From NCBI RefSeq assembly GCF_001877035.1, contig NZ_CP015756.1:3029001-3093000 (forward strand): DNA of 64,000 nt, in the 5' to 3' direction. Origin of the DNA: Clostridium estertheticum subsp. estertheticum (GTDB lineage Bacteria > Bacillota > Clostridia > Clostridiales > Clostridiaceae). A program made the position numbers and the translations under genes. Below the pieces are notes generated by a model. The model was not told where the DNA came from. It saw only the letters and a list, made by a program, of their open reading frames with translations, and made no database searches. The stretch's first letter is position 1, and each line of letters opens with the position of its first letter. Below, piece after piece: positions 52,044 to 61,436 of this stretch.

Positions 52044-52072
52044 AACATGTTATGATTAACAACAACGTCTAA

Positions 52073-54367
52073 TTATTTTCTGCTACTGTATTTCTTTAGC
52101 TCTTTGCTAATGATTAACATTAGAGATTCAAAGTTCTCATTTGAGTCCCCTATTAGTAATTGAATTGCATCATCGATCGAGGTCATTGTGTATATATGAA
52201 AGTTTCCATTTTTAATTTCCTGTTCAACTTCCTCATTTAGAACCAAATCGTCTGCATTAGATAGAGGAATCAACACACCTTTGCCTTTTATAGTGTCTAA
52301 GGCTTTGCAGGCTGCAAAGAAACCTTCTATTTTATGATTTACTCCTCCAATAGGTTGGACTTCTCCAAATTGATTTACCGAACCTGTAAGGGCAATGTTT
52401 TGCTTTACTGGTATTTTGCTTAAGGCAGAGATCATACTTATGATTTCTGCAACCGATGCACTATCACCATCTATTTTTCCGTATATTTGTTCAAAACTTA
52501 CGTGGAAATCAACTGGTAGTTTACTAAACCCGCCATTAATATTACTCATGTAACCCTTCAGAATATTAATAGATTTACTATGAATGTTACCACTTAGATT
52601 GCTCTCTTGCTGAACGTCTATTATATTACCTGCTCCCTTATAACAACAACAGGTGATCTTTATTGGCTTACCAAAACTAAAATATCCTGTATCAATTACT
52701 GATAGTCCATTCACTTGTCCTATTTTACTATTTGTAACATCAATAAGCATTTTCTTTTCAGTATAGTTATTTAAAATTTCCTTTTCCATAATATTTTTTG
52801 TGTACCCTACGTCAATTATATCATTTTCATTAATTTCAGATCTATTTTCTGACTCAACCTTATTACTAGCTAATATTAATAATTTTTTAATCTCATGTTT
52901 GTCATAATAAACTTTTTTCTTACTTTCTACCCTCTTAGACATTATTCTTGCCACTTCTCTGATAGCTCCATTTGTAAGTGATTTAAAATTATTTTCAAGG
53001 CAAATCTTATTAATTCCAAATACTAAGGAGTTTTTTAGATTATTATCTATATTCTGTACTGGATTACATTCTGCTATTATAGTGAATATTTTTTTAAAGT
53101 CCACATCATAATTATAAAGCAAGTCGTATGTCTCGTAATCTCCAATAAGAATAATTTTTGTTTTGATGGATATAGGTTCTGGTTTTAAAGTGTTTAAAGA
53201 AATAATCTCATAATGGTTACTGTTAGCGCCAACATCTACCTTTTCTGCTAATAAAGATTTCTTTAACTGATTATAAGCTAAAGGGTTACTTAGTAAACTA
53301 TTTATTCTAATTATCAAACACCCTTCATTTGCTTTGAGTAAACTTCCGCTCCTTATAAATCCAACATTAGTTGAATAAACTCCTTTGTGATTTTCATATT
53401 CTATATTCCCAATTAAGTTCGTTAAATTAGGATCTTGCTCAAATATTACTGGTGGTACTTTATTATTGCTGTTATCCACAATTACATTAATAATATATTT
53501 ATATATAATCTCATTTATTTGCTCTTCATCATCATCATAATTCATAGAATAATTATCTACAAGTCTTGTTTCAATACTAGTACATACTATATCAATATAC
53601 TCCACTACAACTTTATCTTCCATAAACATATCTTTAAAATCATCTTTTAATTGGCTCATTTCATTTTTGTAGTATATTCCCATTATTTGTTTTATTTTTT
53701 CTAAGTCCCTTGCTTCAAAGTCTTTTAATTTCTCTAAAGTATCTTTAGCTTTTTCTTTTAAAATTTTCGCCGTAGCTAAAATTTCTTCTTTTCTCTCTTT
53801 ATCTAGTGTATCATATTCATTCTCTGACATTTCCTTTCCTTTACTTAAAGGAATGAATGTAAACCCACTATTAGTAGACTTTATGTCAAAACCTCTATCT
53901 TTTGCTATATCTATTAGACCCCCAATAAGTTCATTCCTTTTTTTTTGAATTCCTTCTTGGATCCCCTCTTTTTCTTTATTTGATGAGTTATTATAAAACT
54001 GAAATGTACACTCTAAATACTCATCTTGTAATTCCTCAAGTATATCTTTTAACCTATTTCCACCCCCATTACTTACAATAATAGGTTTAGGAGATTTTTC
54101 ATCTTCATATAATACATAACAAATATCTTTTGGTTTACTATTATTCTGAAAGATTTTATCTACACATTCAGTAATATCGTTAAGACTTTCCTTTGAAAAA
54201 TCGTCTATTAAATAAACATTAAAACCCTCTTTATCTATACTCATAGCAGTTTTAATATTTTTTATTACATCTAAATATTGTGGCATGGGATTTAATGTTT
54301 CCCTTGCATCTATATTCTCAATATCAAATTCATATATTATATCCTTTGGAGTTAATTCCTTACTCAT
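52073..54367 (-). CDS. Lon-family (S16) protease with degenerate AAA module
   Basis: 764 residues. The C-terminal S16 protease domain is complete: catalytic Ser636 in KIDGDSASVAE and Lys679 in GGVNHKIEGF, 43 residues apart as in Lon. The N-terminal and middle parts resemble the AAA_32/LonB-type ATPase, but the position of Walker A reads NVYLIDDFSKES (about 50-61) without GxxGxGK[ST], and the expected Walker B region reads CLIIRINSLLSNPL (about 350-363), without the acidic pair. A long insert with coiled coil (about 185-235) lies between. ATP-driven unfolding is thus doubtful. ATG follows a GGAGGAGG site. It is convergent with ychF. Confidence 0.85.
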   Translation of the reverse strand: MSKELTPKDIIYEFDIENIDARETLNPMPQYLDVIKNIKTAMSIDKEGFNVYLIDDFSKESLNDITECVDKIFQNNSKPKDICYVLYEDEKSPKPIIVSNGGGNRLKDILEELQDEYLECTFQFYNNSSNKEKEGIQEGIQKKRNELIGGLIDIAKDRGFDIKSTNSGFTFIPLSKGKEMSENEYDTLDKERKEEILATAKILKEKAKDTLEKLKDFEARDLEKIKQIMGIYYKNEMSQLKDDFKDMFMEDKVVVEYIDIVCTSIETRLVDNYSMNYDDDEEQINEIIYKYIINVIVDNSNNKVPPVIFEQDPNLTNLIGNIEYENHKGVYSTNVGFIRSGSLLKANEGCLIIRINSLLSNPLAYNQLKKSLLAEKVDVGANSNHYEIISLNTLKPEPISIKTKIILIGDYETYDLLYNYDVDFKKIFTIIAECNPVQNIDNNLKNSLVFGINKICLENNFKSLTNGAIREVARIMSKRVESKKKVYYDKHEIKKLLILASNKVESENRSEINENDIIDVGYTKNIMEKEILNNYTEKKMLIDVTNSKIGQVNGLSVIDTGYFSFGKPIKITCCCYKGAGNIIDVQQESNLSGNIHSKSINILKGYMSNINGGFSKLPVDFHVSFEQIYGKIDGDSASVAEIISMISALSKIPVKQNIALTGSVNQFGEVQPIGGVNHKIEGFFAACKALDTIKGKGVLIPLSNADDLVLNEEVEQEIKNGNFHIYTMTSIDDAIQLLIGDSNENFESLMLIISKELKKYSSRK

Positions 54368-54612
54368 ATTCCTCCTCCTTTCAATTCTTTATTCTATTAA
54401 TATTCTTAAATCACACATTTGGGGACAAATATTCTCATTATGGATTAATAATTTTTCTAATTTTATGATTACGCCTCTTTTTATACATATACTGTAAAAA
54501 TAAATTTATAAATACACCCTTTTTAATACTTGAGTTAAATAACAACTTAAGATATAATAAGCTTATTGACTTTTTATATTTTTTATAATTTTTTTTGTGA
54601 AGGAGTAATTTA

Positions 54613-55032
54613 ATGGGATTAAAAGACAAATTGACTAATAGCTACACAAATGCTTATTTAAAAAGATATGGCGATAGACTTACTCAAGCACAAGGCAGAG
54701 TTCTATCTGTCAAAGTGGAAGCGAAAAATTATCTTAGAATATTTTATAAATTAACAGTAACCATCCTTGTAAAGGCTGATGGAAGCAAATCGATTTCTAA
54801 GTGCATATATAAAAAACATCGTTGGTTTAAAAAGATAGCCTTTATATCAGTACTTCAAGGACAGTCTGTTATAATTCAAGGAATGAAAGGCAAAAAAGGT
54901 AAAGAACACAGAGAACATATTCAAATTGTTAACATTAGAAATATGACTACGAAAAAAGATTTAGTTCCACAAAAGCAAGGAACACCACCTCAAAAGGTAC
55001 AAAGAGTAAGAGCGGATAAACGATTTAAGTAA
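54613..55032 (+). CDS. Hypothetical basic protein (139 aa)
   Basis: 139 residues, pI clearly basic, with a beta-rich centre (RVLSVKVEAKNY, LTVTILVKADGSKS, SVIIQGMKGKKG, IQIVNIRNM) which may form an OB-like fold, and a Lys/Arg/Gln-rich tail. No membrane segment or catalytic motif. I do not recognise it; it may be a clostridial nucleic-acid-binding protein. GAAGGAG precedes the ATG and a strong terminator follows, so it is a single-gene unit, divergent from the Lon-like gene. Confidence 0.75.
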   Translation: MGLKDKLTNSYTNAYLKRYGDRLTQAQGRVLSVKVEAKNYLRIFYKLTVTILVKADGSKSISKCIYKKHRWFKKIAFISVLQGQSVIIQGMKGKKGKEHREHIQIVNIRNMTTKKDLVPQKQGTPPQKVQRVRADKRFK

Positions 55033-55033
55033 T

Positions 55034-55066
55034 AAAAGCTATATGACTTTTGTCATATAGCTTTTT
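55034..55066 (+). terminator. Terminator of the 139-aa gene
   Basis: AAAGCTATATGAC and GTCATATAGCTTT form a perfect 13-bp stem with loop TTTT, followed by further T residues. Confidence 0.92.
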
Positions 55067-55080
55067 AAATTCACAAACAG

Positions 55081-55110
55081 CACCGCTATGTGACGAATTA
55101 CCTAGCGGTG
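55081..55110 (-). terminator. Hairpin after the Ca2+ ATPase gene
   Basis: CACCGCTA (55081-55088) and TAGCGGTG (55103-55110) form a perfect 8-bp stem just past the ATPase stop codon; the following minus-strand sequence CTGTTTGTG is only a weak tail. Confidence 0.6.
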
Positions 55111-55114
55111 ATGA

Positions 55115-57724
55115 TTAGTGCTTGTTTGTTAAATATAAATACAAACTATTTATAAAGGAAATAATACCAGAAAAAAACAAAACAATTAACCATTGTCCTA
55201 AATTAAGTGGTATAGTATGAAAAACACTTTGCAAAAATGGTATATAAACTATACTAAGTAACATAATTACCGATATACTTACAGCCCCCAATAAATACAT
55301 ATTTGTAAATGGGTTAATTTCAAATAAAGAATGCTTTTCAGATCTACATTCAAACACATGTATTAGTTGAGATAAAACTAAAGTTCCAAGAGCAAGTGTT
55401 CTACATGCCTCAATACTCATACCATAATATTTGCCACCAATAAATGATAATATAGTACAAACACCTATAAGGCAGCCACGTATGATAATCTTTTCTGTAA
55501 GGCCTCTTGAAAATACACTTTCATTTTTTCCTCTAGGTTTTTCGAGCATTATATCAGTATCTGCAGGATCTACGCCTAGTGCAATAGCTGGAAGTCCATC
55601 CGTAACTAAATTTACAAATAAAATTTGAATTGGAAGAAGTGGATTCTCTAAATAAAATAAAGAAGCCAAAAACATGGTAAGTACTTCTCCCAAATTACAA
55701 GATAATAAATATCTTATAAATTTTCTTATATTATTATATATAACGCGACCTTCTTCAACTGCAGAAACAATAGTCGCAAAATTGTCATCGAGTAAAATCA
55801 TAGATGATGCCTCTTTAGTTACATCTGTACCAGATATCCCCATAGCTATACCAATATCTGCCTCTTTTATAGCTGGTGCATCATTAACACCATCCCCAGT
55901 CATAGCCACAATATAATTTTTATGTTTAAATGCCTTAACTATCCTTAGCTTGTGTTTAGGACTAACCCTTGCAAATATTTTTAAATTATCAATATTCTTA
56001 TCTAATTCTTTATCACTTAATTTATCCAGTTCATCTCCAGTTATAACTTCCTCTGGCGATTTACAGATTTCTAAATCTTTTCCTATAGCATAAGCTGTAT
56101 TTTTATGATCTCCTGTTATCATTATAGGTCTTATACCTGCAATCTTACACTTTATAACTGCATCCTTTACTTCTTTCCTTGGAGGATCGATTATACCTGC
56201 TACACCTATAAATATTAAGTTACTTTCCAAATCATCATTATGCACAATACCAGTCACCTTATAGGCACATGCCATACATCTTAAAGCCTTGTTTGACATA
56301 GCCTCAACCGATCTCATTAGTTTATTTTTATAAACGGGAAGCATAGGCTGTATAAGTCCATCAATTAATATATAATTACATTTTTCTATAACCCGTTCAG
56401 GGGCACCCTTTACATAGCAAACTTCTCTACCATCTTCTTTAACAATAACAGACATAATTTTTCTTGTTGAGTTAAATGCTATTTCATATACACGTCTAGC
56501 TTTGTTTAAAAATTCCTGTAAATCCTTAGAATTATTGAAAAAGCCTTTAATCAATGCCGTTTCTGTTGGATCACCAAATAAACACTTTTCAATATTTCTT
56601 TCACTGAAATCATAATTACAATCATTACAGTATGTATAGGCTTTTTTCATCATTAAATTAAACGGAATTTTGTCATTGTCAACATTGTAAATCTGTCCAT
56701 CAAAATAAAATGCTTTTACTGTCATATTATTTTCAGTTAAGGTTCCTGTTTTATCAGTACATATTACAGAAGTACAACCCAGAGTTTCAACGGCTGGTAA
56801 TTTTCTAACTAGAGCGTTTCTTTTAAGCATTCTAGATACACCAAGTGCCAAAGCGACTGTAACTATAGCGGTTAACCCTTCAGGGATTGCAGCTACTGCA
56901 AGACTTACTCCTAGTAAAAACATTTCGTACTTATCTTGTCCACGCCAAATTCCCATAAACGTTACAACAAAGCAAATTATTATACAAAGTATAACTAATA
57001 TTTTTCCAAGATGCGCCAATCGTTCTTTTAATGGCGACCTCTCATTATCTATACTATGAAGCATATCTGCTATTTTCCCCATTTCCGTACTCATTCCTGT
57101 TGCAATAACTTTTGCTTTAGCTTTTCCAGTAAGGATTATTGTTCCCATATAAATGGTATTTTCCTTAGAACTTGCACTTTTAGATACTCCAGCGGATTCT
57201 CCAGTAAGTAAAGATTCATCTAGCATAATGTTATTACACTCATTCAAAATGCAATCTGCAGGGATTCTATCTCCGCTTTCTAAAATTACGAGATCTCCGG
57301 GCACTAAATATATTGCATCTATTACTGAAATTCCTCCATTTCTAACTACTTTAGCTGTTGGTGCTGCAAGCTTACTAAGCGCCTCTAATGACTTCTCAGT
57401 TTTAAACTCTTGAATAAATCCTAATATTCCATTCATTATAACTATTATGAATATAGTTATTGCATCCGCTTTTTCACCCATAAGACCTGAAAGCACCGTT
57501 GCCACAATTAATATCCAAGTAATAAAGTCATTGAATTGAGAAATAAATATTTGAAGAGCTGATATCTTTTTTTTACTTTCTAATTTATTAAACCCATATT
57601 TTTTAAGCCTACTCTCGGCATCTGCATTTGTTAGCCCCTTTGATGAGGTAATACTATCATAACCAAGTCCACTTGACTTATTTTTATCCTTAGTATTGTT
57701 ATTTGACATTCGTTCATTAAACAC
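55115..57724 (-). CDS. P-type Ca2+-transporting ATPase (type IIA/IIB)
   Basis: 869 residues with the complete P2 ATPase layout: actuator LTGESAGV (about 173-180), phosphorylation site CDKTGTLTE with Asp323, KGAPERV in the nucleotide domain, GDGVNDAPAIKEAD hinge (about 613-626), and about ten membrane segments. AAIPEGLTA (about 278-286, Glu282) and NLVTDGLPA in the sixth segment are the calcium-binding signatures of SERCA/PMCA-like pumps. Start is GTG at 57724, 7 bases after AGGGGG. It exports Ca2+ using ATP. Single gene. Confidence 0.93.
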   Translation of the reverse strand: MFNERMSNNNTKDKNKSSGLGYDSITSSKGLTNADAESRLKKYGFNKLESKKKISALQIFISQFNDFITWILIVATVLSGLMGEKADAITIFIIVIMNGILGFIQEFKTEKSLEALSKLAAPTAKVVRNGGISVIDAIYLVPGDLVILESGDRIPADCILNECNNIMLDESLLTGESAGVSKSASSKENTIYMGTIILTGKAKAKVIATGMSTEMGKIADMLHSIDNERSPLKERLAHLGKILVILCIIICFVVTFMGIWRGQDKYEMFLLGVSLAVAAIPEGLTAIVTVALALGVSRMLKRNALVRKLPAVETLGCTSVICTDKTGTLTENNMTVKAFYFDGQIYNVDNDKIPFNLMMKKAYTYCNDCNYDFSERNIEKCLFGDPTETALIKGFFNNSKDLQEFLNKARRVYEIAFNSTRKIMSVIVKEDGREVCYVKGAPERVIEKCNYILIDGLIQPMLPVYKNKLMRSVEAMSNKALRCMACAYKVTGIVHNDDLESNLIFIGVAGIIDPPRKEVKDAVIKCKIAGIRPIMITGDHKNTAYAIGKDLEICKSPEEVITGDELDKLSDKELDKNIDNLKIFARVSPKHKLRIVKAFKHKNYIVAMTGDGVNDAPAIKEADIGIAMGISGTDVTKEASSMILLDDNFATIVSAVEEGRVIYNNIRKFIRYLLSCNLGEVLTMFLASLFYLENPLLPIQILFVNLVTDGLPAIALGVDPADTDIMLEKPRGKNESVFSRGLTEKIIIRGCLIGVCTILSFIGGKYYGMSIEACRTLALGTLVLSQLIHVFECRSEKHSLFEINPFTNMYLLGAVSISVIMLLSIVYIPFLQSVFHTIPLNLGQWLIVLFFSGIISFINSLYLYLTNKH

Positions 57725-57888
57725 TTATATTCCCCCTTACCCCTCTTTAAAATAGATAACATTTTATACTGCTATCTTTCCTACGTAATCATCTTATTAT
57801 TTTAAGATAACTACATTGCTATATTCTATATTCTTTACTAATATATGTGGTTACTTTCCTACATATGAAAAGAATATTTGGTTTTTTC

Positions 57889-57917
57889 TTTACAATATGT
57901 AAGTTTGAATATAAAAT
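57889..57917 (+). promoter_or_regulatory. Promoter of the pyrophosphatase gene
   Basis: TTTACA (57889-57894), 17-base spacer, TAAAAT (57912-57917). Confidence 0.6.
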
Positions 57918-57950
57918 AATGTTATCAACAATTATTAGTTAAAACGACAC

Positions 57951-57972
57951 GCAGATAATAATTACTATCTGC
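57951..57972 (+). promoter_or_regulatory. Leader hairpin before the pyrophosphatase gene
   Basis: GCAGATA and TATCTGC form a perfect 7-bp stem with an 8-base loop in the transcript leader, about 14 bases upstream of the ribosome binding site AAGGAGG. It may stabilise the mRNA or tune translation. Confidence 0.45.
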
Positions 57973-57997
57973 CTATGGGAAGACAAGGAGGACATAC

Positions 57998-59641
57998 ATG
58001 AAAAACATTGTTTATATTACTGGTCACAAAAATCCAGATACTGATTCTATTTGTTCTGCTATTGCCTATTCAGAATTTAAAAATAAAACTGGTAAACTTA
58101 CTGCTGTGCCTATAAGGCTTGGTGAAACAAATTCCGAAACAAAATTTATTCTTAAATATTTTGCTGTACCTGAACCTGAACTTATAACTACAGTTAAAAC
58201 ACAAATTTCTGATTTAGACATTGATGTTGTAGCTCCAATTTCACCGGATATTTCTCTGAAAATGGCTTGGTCTATTATGAAGAAAAAGAATGTTAAGACT
58301 CTACCTGTAATAGATGAAAATGATCAACTAGCTGGTGTAGCTTCAGTTTCAAATCTTGCTTCAAACTATTTAGATATTTGGGACAATTCTATTCTTGCAA
58401 AGAGTAATACACCCCTTGAAAATATCTTAGATACACTATCGGCTAAATGTTTATACAAACCAGAGACCCCCTTTAAGCTAACTGGTAAAATTATTGTAGC
58501 TGCTATGCATCCTGATAGCACAAAAACAGTAATTGAAGCTGGAGATATTGGAATATGTGGCGATAGAGATGATTCACAGTGCTTACTTATTAAGTCAAAA
58601 GCATCGCTTGTAATTATTACAGGTGACCATGCACCAACAGCTGAGGTTTTAGAACTTGCAAAAACTAACAAGTGTACAATTGTATTAACACCATATGACA
58701 CATTTACAGCTTCTAGGCTGATAACTCAAAGTATTCCTATAGATTATGTTATGACTAGAAAAAATCTTGTAACTTTTAATACAGAAGATTTTATTGATGA
58801 AATAAAATACACTATGATTGAGACTAGATATAGAAGTTATCCAGTCCTTGATGAAAATAATAAAGTGGTTGGAAGTATTTCAAGATTTCATTTAATATCA
58901 GAAAATAAAAAAAAGGTTATACTTGTAGACCATAATGAAAAAACCCAATCTGTACTCGGACTTGAAGATGCTGAAATATTAGAAATAATAGATCATCATA
59001 GAATTGCGGATGTTCAAACTGGTCAACCTATATATTTTAGAAATGAACCTGTAGGAAGCACCTCAACAATCGTAGCAACCATATTCTTTGAAAATGGAAT
59101 TAGACCATCAAAAAATGTTGCTGGAATTTTATGTGCAGCAATTATTTCTGATACATTATTATTAAAATCACCAACATCTACAATAGTTGACGAGCTCACT
59201 TTAAAAAGATTAGCTCAGATTGCCGACTTAAATATTGAAGAGTTTGCTAAAGAAATGTTTAAAGCTGGTACCTCACTTGAAGGTAAAACAGCTGAGGAAA
59301 TTTTCTATCAGGACTTTAAAATTTTTACGCTTAGTGGTTTTAAAGTAGGAGTATCACAAGTTGGTACAATGTATATTGAAGGTTTCGATGCAATTAAAGA
59401 TGACATGATAGATTTAATGAATAAAAAAGCAACAGAAAATGGTTTCAACTTGATTATATTAATGCTAACTGATATATTAAATGGCGGTTCAGTATTAATA
59501 GCTTCAGGGGAACACAAAGACATTGTTTCAAAAGCTTTTAATGTTAATTTAACAGATAGCGGTGTATACATACCTGGTCTTGTTTCAAGAAAAAAACAAG
59601 TTATACCACCTATCACAGTTGCCCTAAGTAAAATAAACTGA
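57998..59641 (+). CDS. ppaC: Family II inorganic pyrophosphatase with CBS-DRTGG regulatory insert
   Basis: 547 residues. The catalytic DHH domain is split by a regulatory insert: GHKNPDTDSICSAIAY at the start gives metal ligands His9, Asp13, Asp15, and LVDHNE plus IDHHRIAD (about 308-332) complete the active site; the DHHA2 domain (about 395-547) follows, with SRKKQV. Between about 65 and 300 lie two CBS motifs and a DRTGG domain, an arrangement known from clostridial enzymes that are inhibited by AMP and activated by diadenosine polyphosphates. It hydrolyses PPi with Mn2+ or Co2+. GGAGG precedes the ATG. Confidence 0.94.
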   Translation: MKNIVYITGHKNPDTDSICSAIAYSEFKNKTGKLTAVPIRLGETNSETKFILKYFAVPEPELITTVKTQISDLDIDVVAPISPDISLKMAWSIMKKKNVKTLPVIDENDQLAGVASVSNLASNYLDIWDNSILAKSNTPLENILDTLSAKCLYKPETPFKLTGKIIVAAMHPDSTKTVIEAGDIGICGDRDDSQCLLIKSKASLVIITGDHAPTAEVLELAKTNKCTIVLTPYDTFTASRLITQSIPIDYVMTRKNLVTFNTEDFIDEIKYTMIETRYRSYPVLDENNKVVGSISRFHLISENKKKVILVDHNEKTQSVLGLEDAEILEIIDHHRIADVQTGQPIYFRNEPVGSTSTIVATIFFENGIRPSKNVAGILCAAIISDTLLLKSPTSTIVDELTLKRLAQIADLNIEEFAKEMFKAGTSLEGKTAEEIFYQDFKIFTLSGFKVGVSQVGTMYIEGFDAIKDDMIDLMNKKATENGFNLIILMLTDILNGGSVLIASGEHKDIVSKAFNVNLTDSGVYIPGLVSRKKQVIPPITVALSKIN

Positions 59642-59656
59642 AATTTTAATTAAATA

Positions 59657-59700
59657 AAAACAAAGCATTTATTGAGAAATATTTGCTTTGTTTTTTATTT
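59657..59700 (+). terminator. Terminator of ppaC
   Basis: AACAAAGCA pairs with TGCTTTGTT around a 16-base loop and is followed by TTTTTATTT. Confidence 0.85.
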
Positions 59701-59719
59701 ATTATAATTATAAATACCT

Positions 59720-60481
59720 CTATATCAGCTGTATAACAAGAAAAACTATAAAAACTAGGAAACATATAGAATAACTTATGCTCAAATAATCCTTAATGCA
59801 TACGTTATCAATTTTATTGTTGTAATCACCATAATATTTTAGATAATGCATATTGTTGCCATTATGGTAAGAATAAAAATTAACTGATTCTATAAAGGCA
59901 GCCAAAATATCAACATTAAGGAGAGGTACTATAAAAAGATTACTAATGTAATCTCCTTTAAATTTTATCTTTAAATTTCGTTTTCTAAACACATAAATTA
60001 TATATAAAAAAACTTCTGCTATTATTGATGGTATTATATTAGCTATAGACACAATAAACCCTAATAGATTCAGGTCCTCATCAGCACTTAAATTATATAA
60101 TATTGTAAAGACAATTGCTAAGCCGTTACCAAACATTATAATAAGAAATAAAGGTGTTATAAATCCGCATATAAGAGCTCTAGTTATACTAGATATTGTG
60201 TCATAAAAATATTTTTTTTCATTGTTTTTTAAATTTTTTCTCTCTGTATTACTAATATCTATTACTATAAAAGCTGTAATAGCATTATATACTTGGTTAT
60301 TTTTTATAAAAACAAGCCCTAAATATATAATAAATATAAGAAATAGATATAAAAATTGTAATACATATATATTATTAATTTTATCCTTTGATTTTACATT
60401 AATAAAATTAAATATCCTTTGCCTATCCACTCTCCACAGTAATATGCTAAATAAACAACCAATTATATATCCTATTCCCAC
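59720..60481 (-). CDS. Hypothetical multi-pass membrane protein
   Basis: 253 residues with about six hydrophobic segments (residues about 3-17, 42-60, 105-130, 142-165, 180-200 and 237-252) separated by short charged loops; an extended hydrophilic loop with many Tyr and Asn lies before the last segment. No transporter or enzyme motif recognised. GTG at 60481 is preferred since AGGAGG is six bases upstream; the GTG at 60487 touches the site. It lies between ppaC and the motility operon and probably forms its own unit. Confidence 0.7.
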   Translation of the reverse strand: MGIGYIIGCLFSILLWRVDRQRIFNFINVKSKDKINNIYVLQFLYLFLIFIIYLGLVFIKNNQVYNAITAFIVIDISNTERKNLKNNEKKYFYDTISSITRALICGFITPLFLIIMFGNGLAIVFTILYNLSADEDLNLLGFIVSIANIIPSIIAEVFLYIIYVFRKRNLKIKFKGDYISNLFIVPLLNVDILAAFIESVNFYSYHNGNNMHYLKYYGDYNNKIDNVCIKDYLSISYSICFLVFIVFLVIQLI

Positions 60482-60575
60482 GATCACCCTCCTAAATCAT
60501 ATTATTATGTACTTTACTAATAATATATGAGGAGTTCTCTCCAATTAAAACTATTTTTTGATTATTTATTATAAA

Positions 60576-60604
60576 CAAAAAAAGACATACTTCAAAAGCA
60601 TGTC
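60576..60604 (-). terminator. Terminator of the motility operon
   Basis: Minus-strand GACATGC pairs with GTATGTC (one G-U pair) around TTTTGAA and is followed by TTTTTTT. It lies just past the flgG-like stop codon. Confidence 0.85.
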
Positions 60605-60622
60605 AAAACAATTATAAATTAA

Positions 60623-61408
60623 TTACCCACGTAAATTATTAGCCATTTGCCACATTTCATCAGCTGTTTTTAAGGTACTTGAGCTAAGCTGAAAAGCTCT
60701 TTGAGTCATAAGCATATCAGTCATTTCAGTAGCAATATCAACATTTGATCCTTCTAAAAACCCTTGATTAATAGAATAATCTTTACTATCCACTACCTTT
60801 GTGCCAGGTTTGGGCTGAAATAAATTATCGCCTATTGAAATCATAGAATTATCCCCTACAACAGTTGAAATTTTTATTTTCCCTACAGTACCATTTACAC
60901 CTTTTATAGATACATTGCCACTTTCATCAACCTGAAAATTATTAGCAGTAAATTTATAACGACCATTTACTGTATTAATATTTTTGCCACTGGCATCAAC
61001 TATACTTAATCTGTTTCCCTTCTCATCAACTATAGTTTCACTTGCATCTGAAAGGAAATTACCAGCCCTTGTATAAGCCTTGGTATTGTCTGGCTGAATT
61101 ACTTCAAAATAACCAGCACCATCTATAGCCAAATCAGTTGATAAGCCTGTCTGAGTAAGTGCACCTTGTGTATTATCTCTTTTCCATTCCCCTACTCTAA
61201 CACCCGTACCATTTTGAAGGGTAGTTTTTGAAGCCGTACTTACTGGATATCCTTTTCTATCAATAGTCTCGTAAACAAGATCTTTGAAATTTGTGTTAAG
61301 CTTTTTATATCCATTTGTATTTACATTTGCAATATTATTTGATATAGTATCTAACTTTTCTTGTTGTGCCATCATAGCACTTTTACTATCCCATATAATT
61401 CTTAACAT
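60623..61408 (-). CDS. flgG: Flagellar basal-body rod protein FlgG-like
   Basis: 261 residues. N-terminal rod motif LDTISNNIANVNTNGYKK (about 19-36), the central D1 segment with LAIDGAGYFEV and TRAGNF, and the C-terminal EMTDMLMTQRAFQLSSSTLK (about 229-248) that packs with the N-terminus in the rod. It forms the distal rod or the FlhP-type rod of Firmicutes. It is exported by the flagellar type III system, so there is no signal peptide. It follows a paralog in the same operon. Confidence 0.93.
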   Translation of the reverse strand: MLRIIWDSKSAMMAQQEKLDTISNNIANVNTNGYKKLNTNFKDLVYETIDRKGYPVSTASKTTLQNGTGVRVGEWKRDNTQGALTQTGLSTDLAIDGAGYFEVIQPDNTKAYTRAGNFLSDASETIVDEKGNRLSIVDASGKNINTVNGRYKFTANNFQVDESGNVSIKGVNGTVGKIKISTVVGDNSMISIGDNLFQPKPGTKVVDSKDYSINQGFLEGSNVDIATEMTDMLMTQRAFQLSSSTLKTADEMWQMANNLRG

Positions 61409-61436
61409 ATTTAATCACTCCCCCTTTTATAGTGCT

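Noticed and set aside
53435-53650. Very Ile/Tyr-rich plus-strand open frame inside the Lon-like gene
   Set aside because: Composition reflects antisense reading of Asp/Asn/Lys codons; no ribosome binding site.
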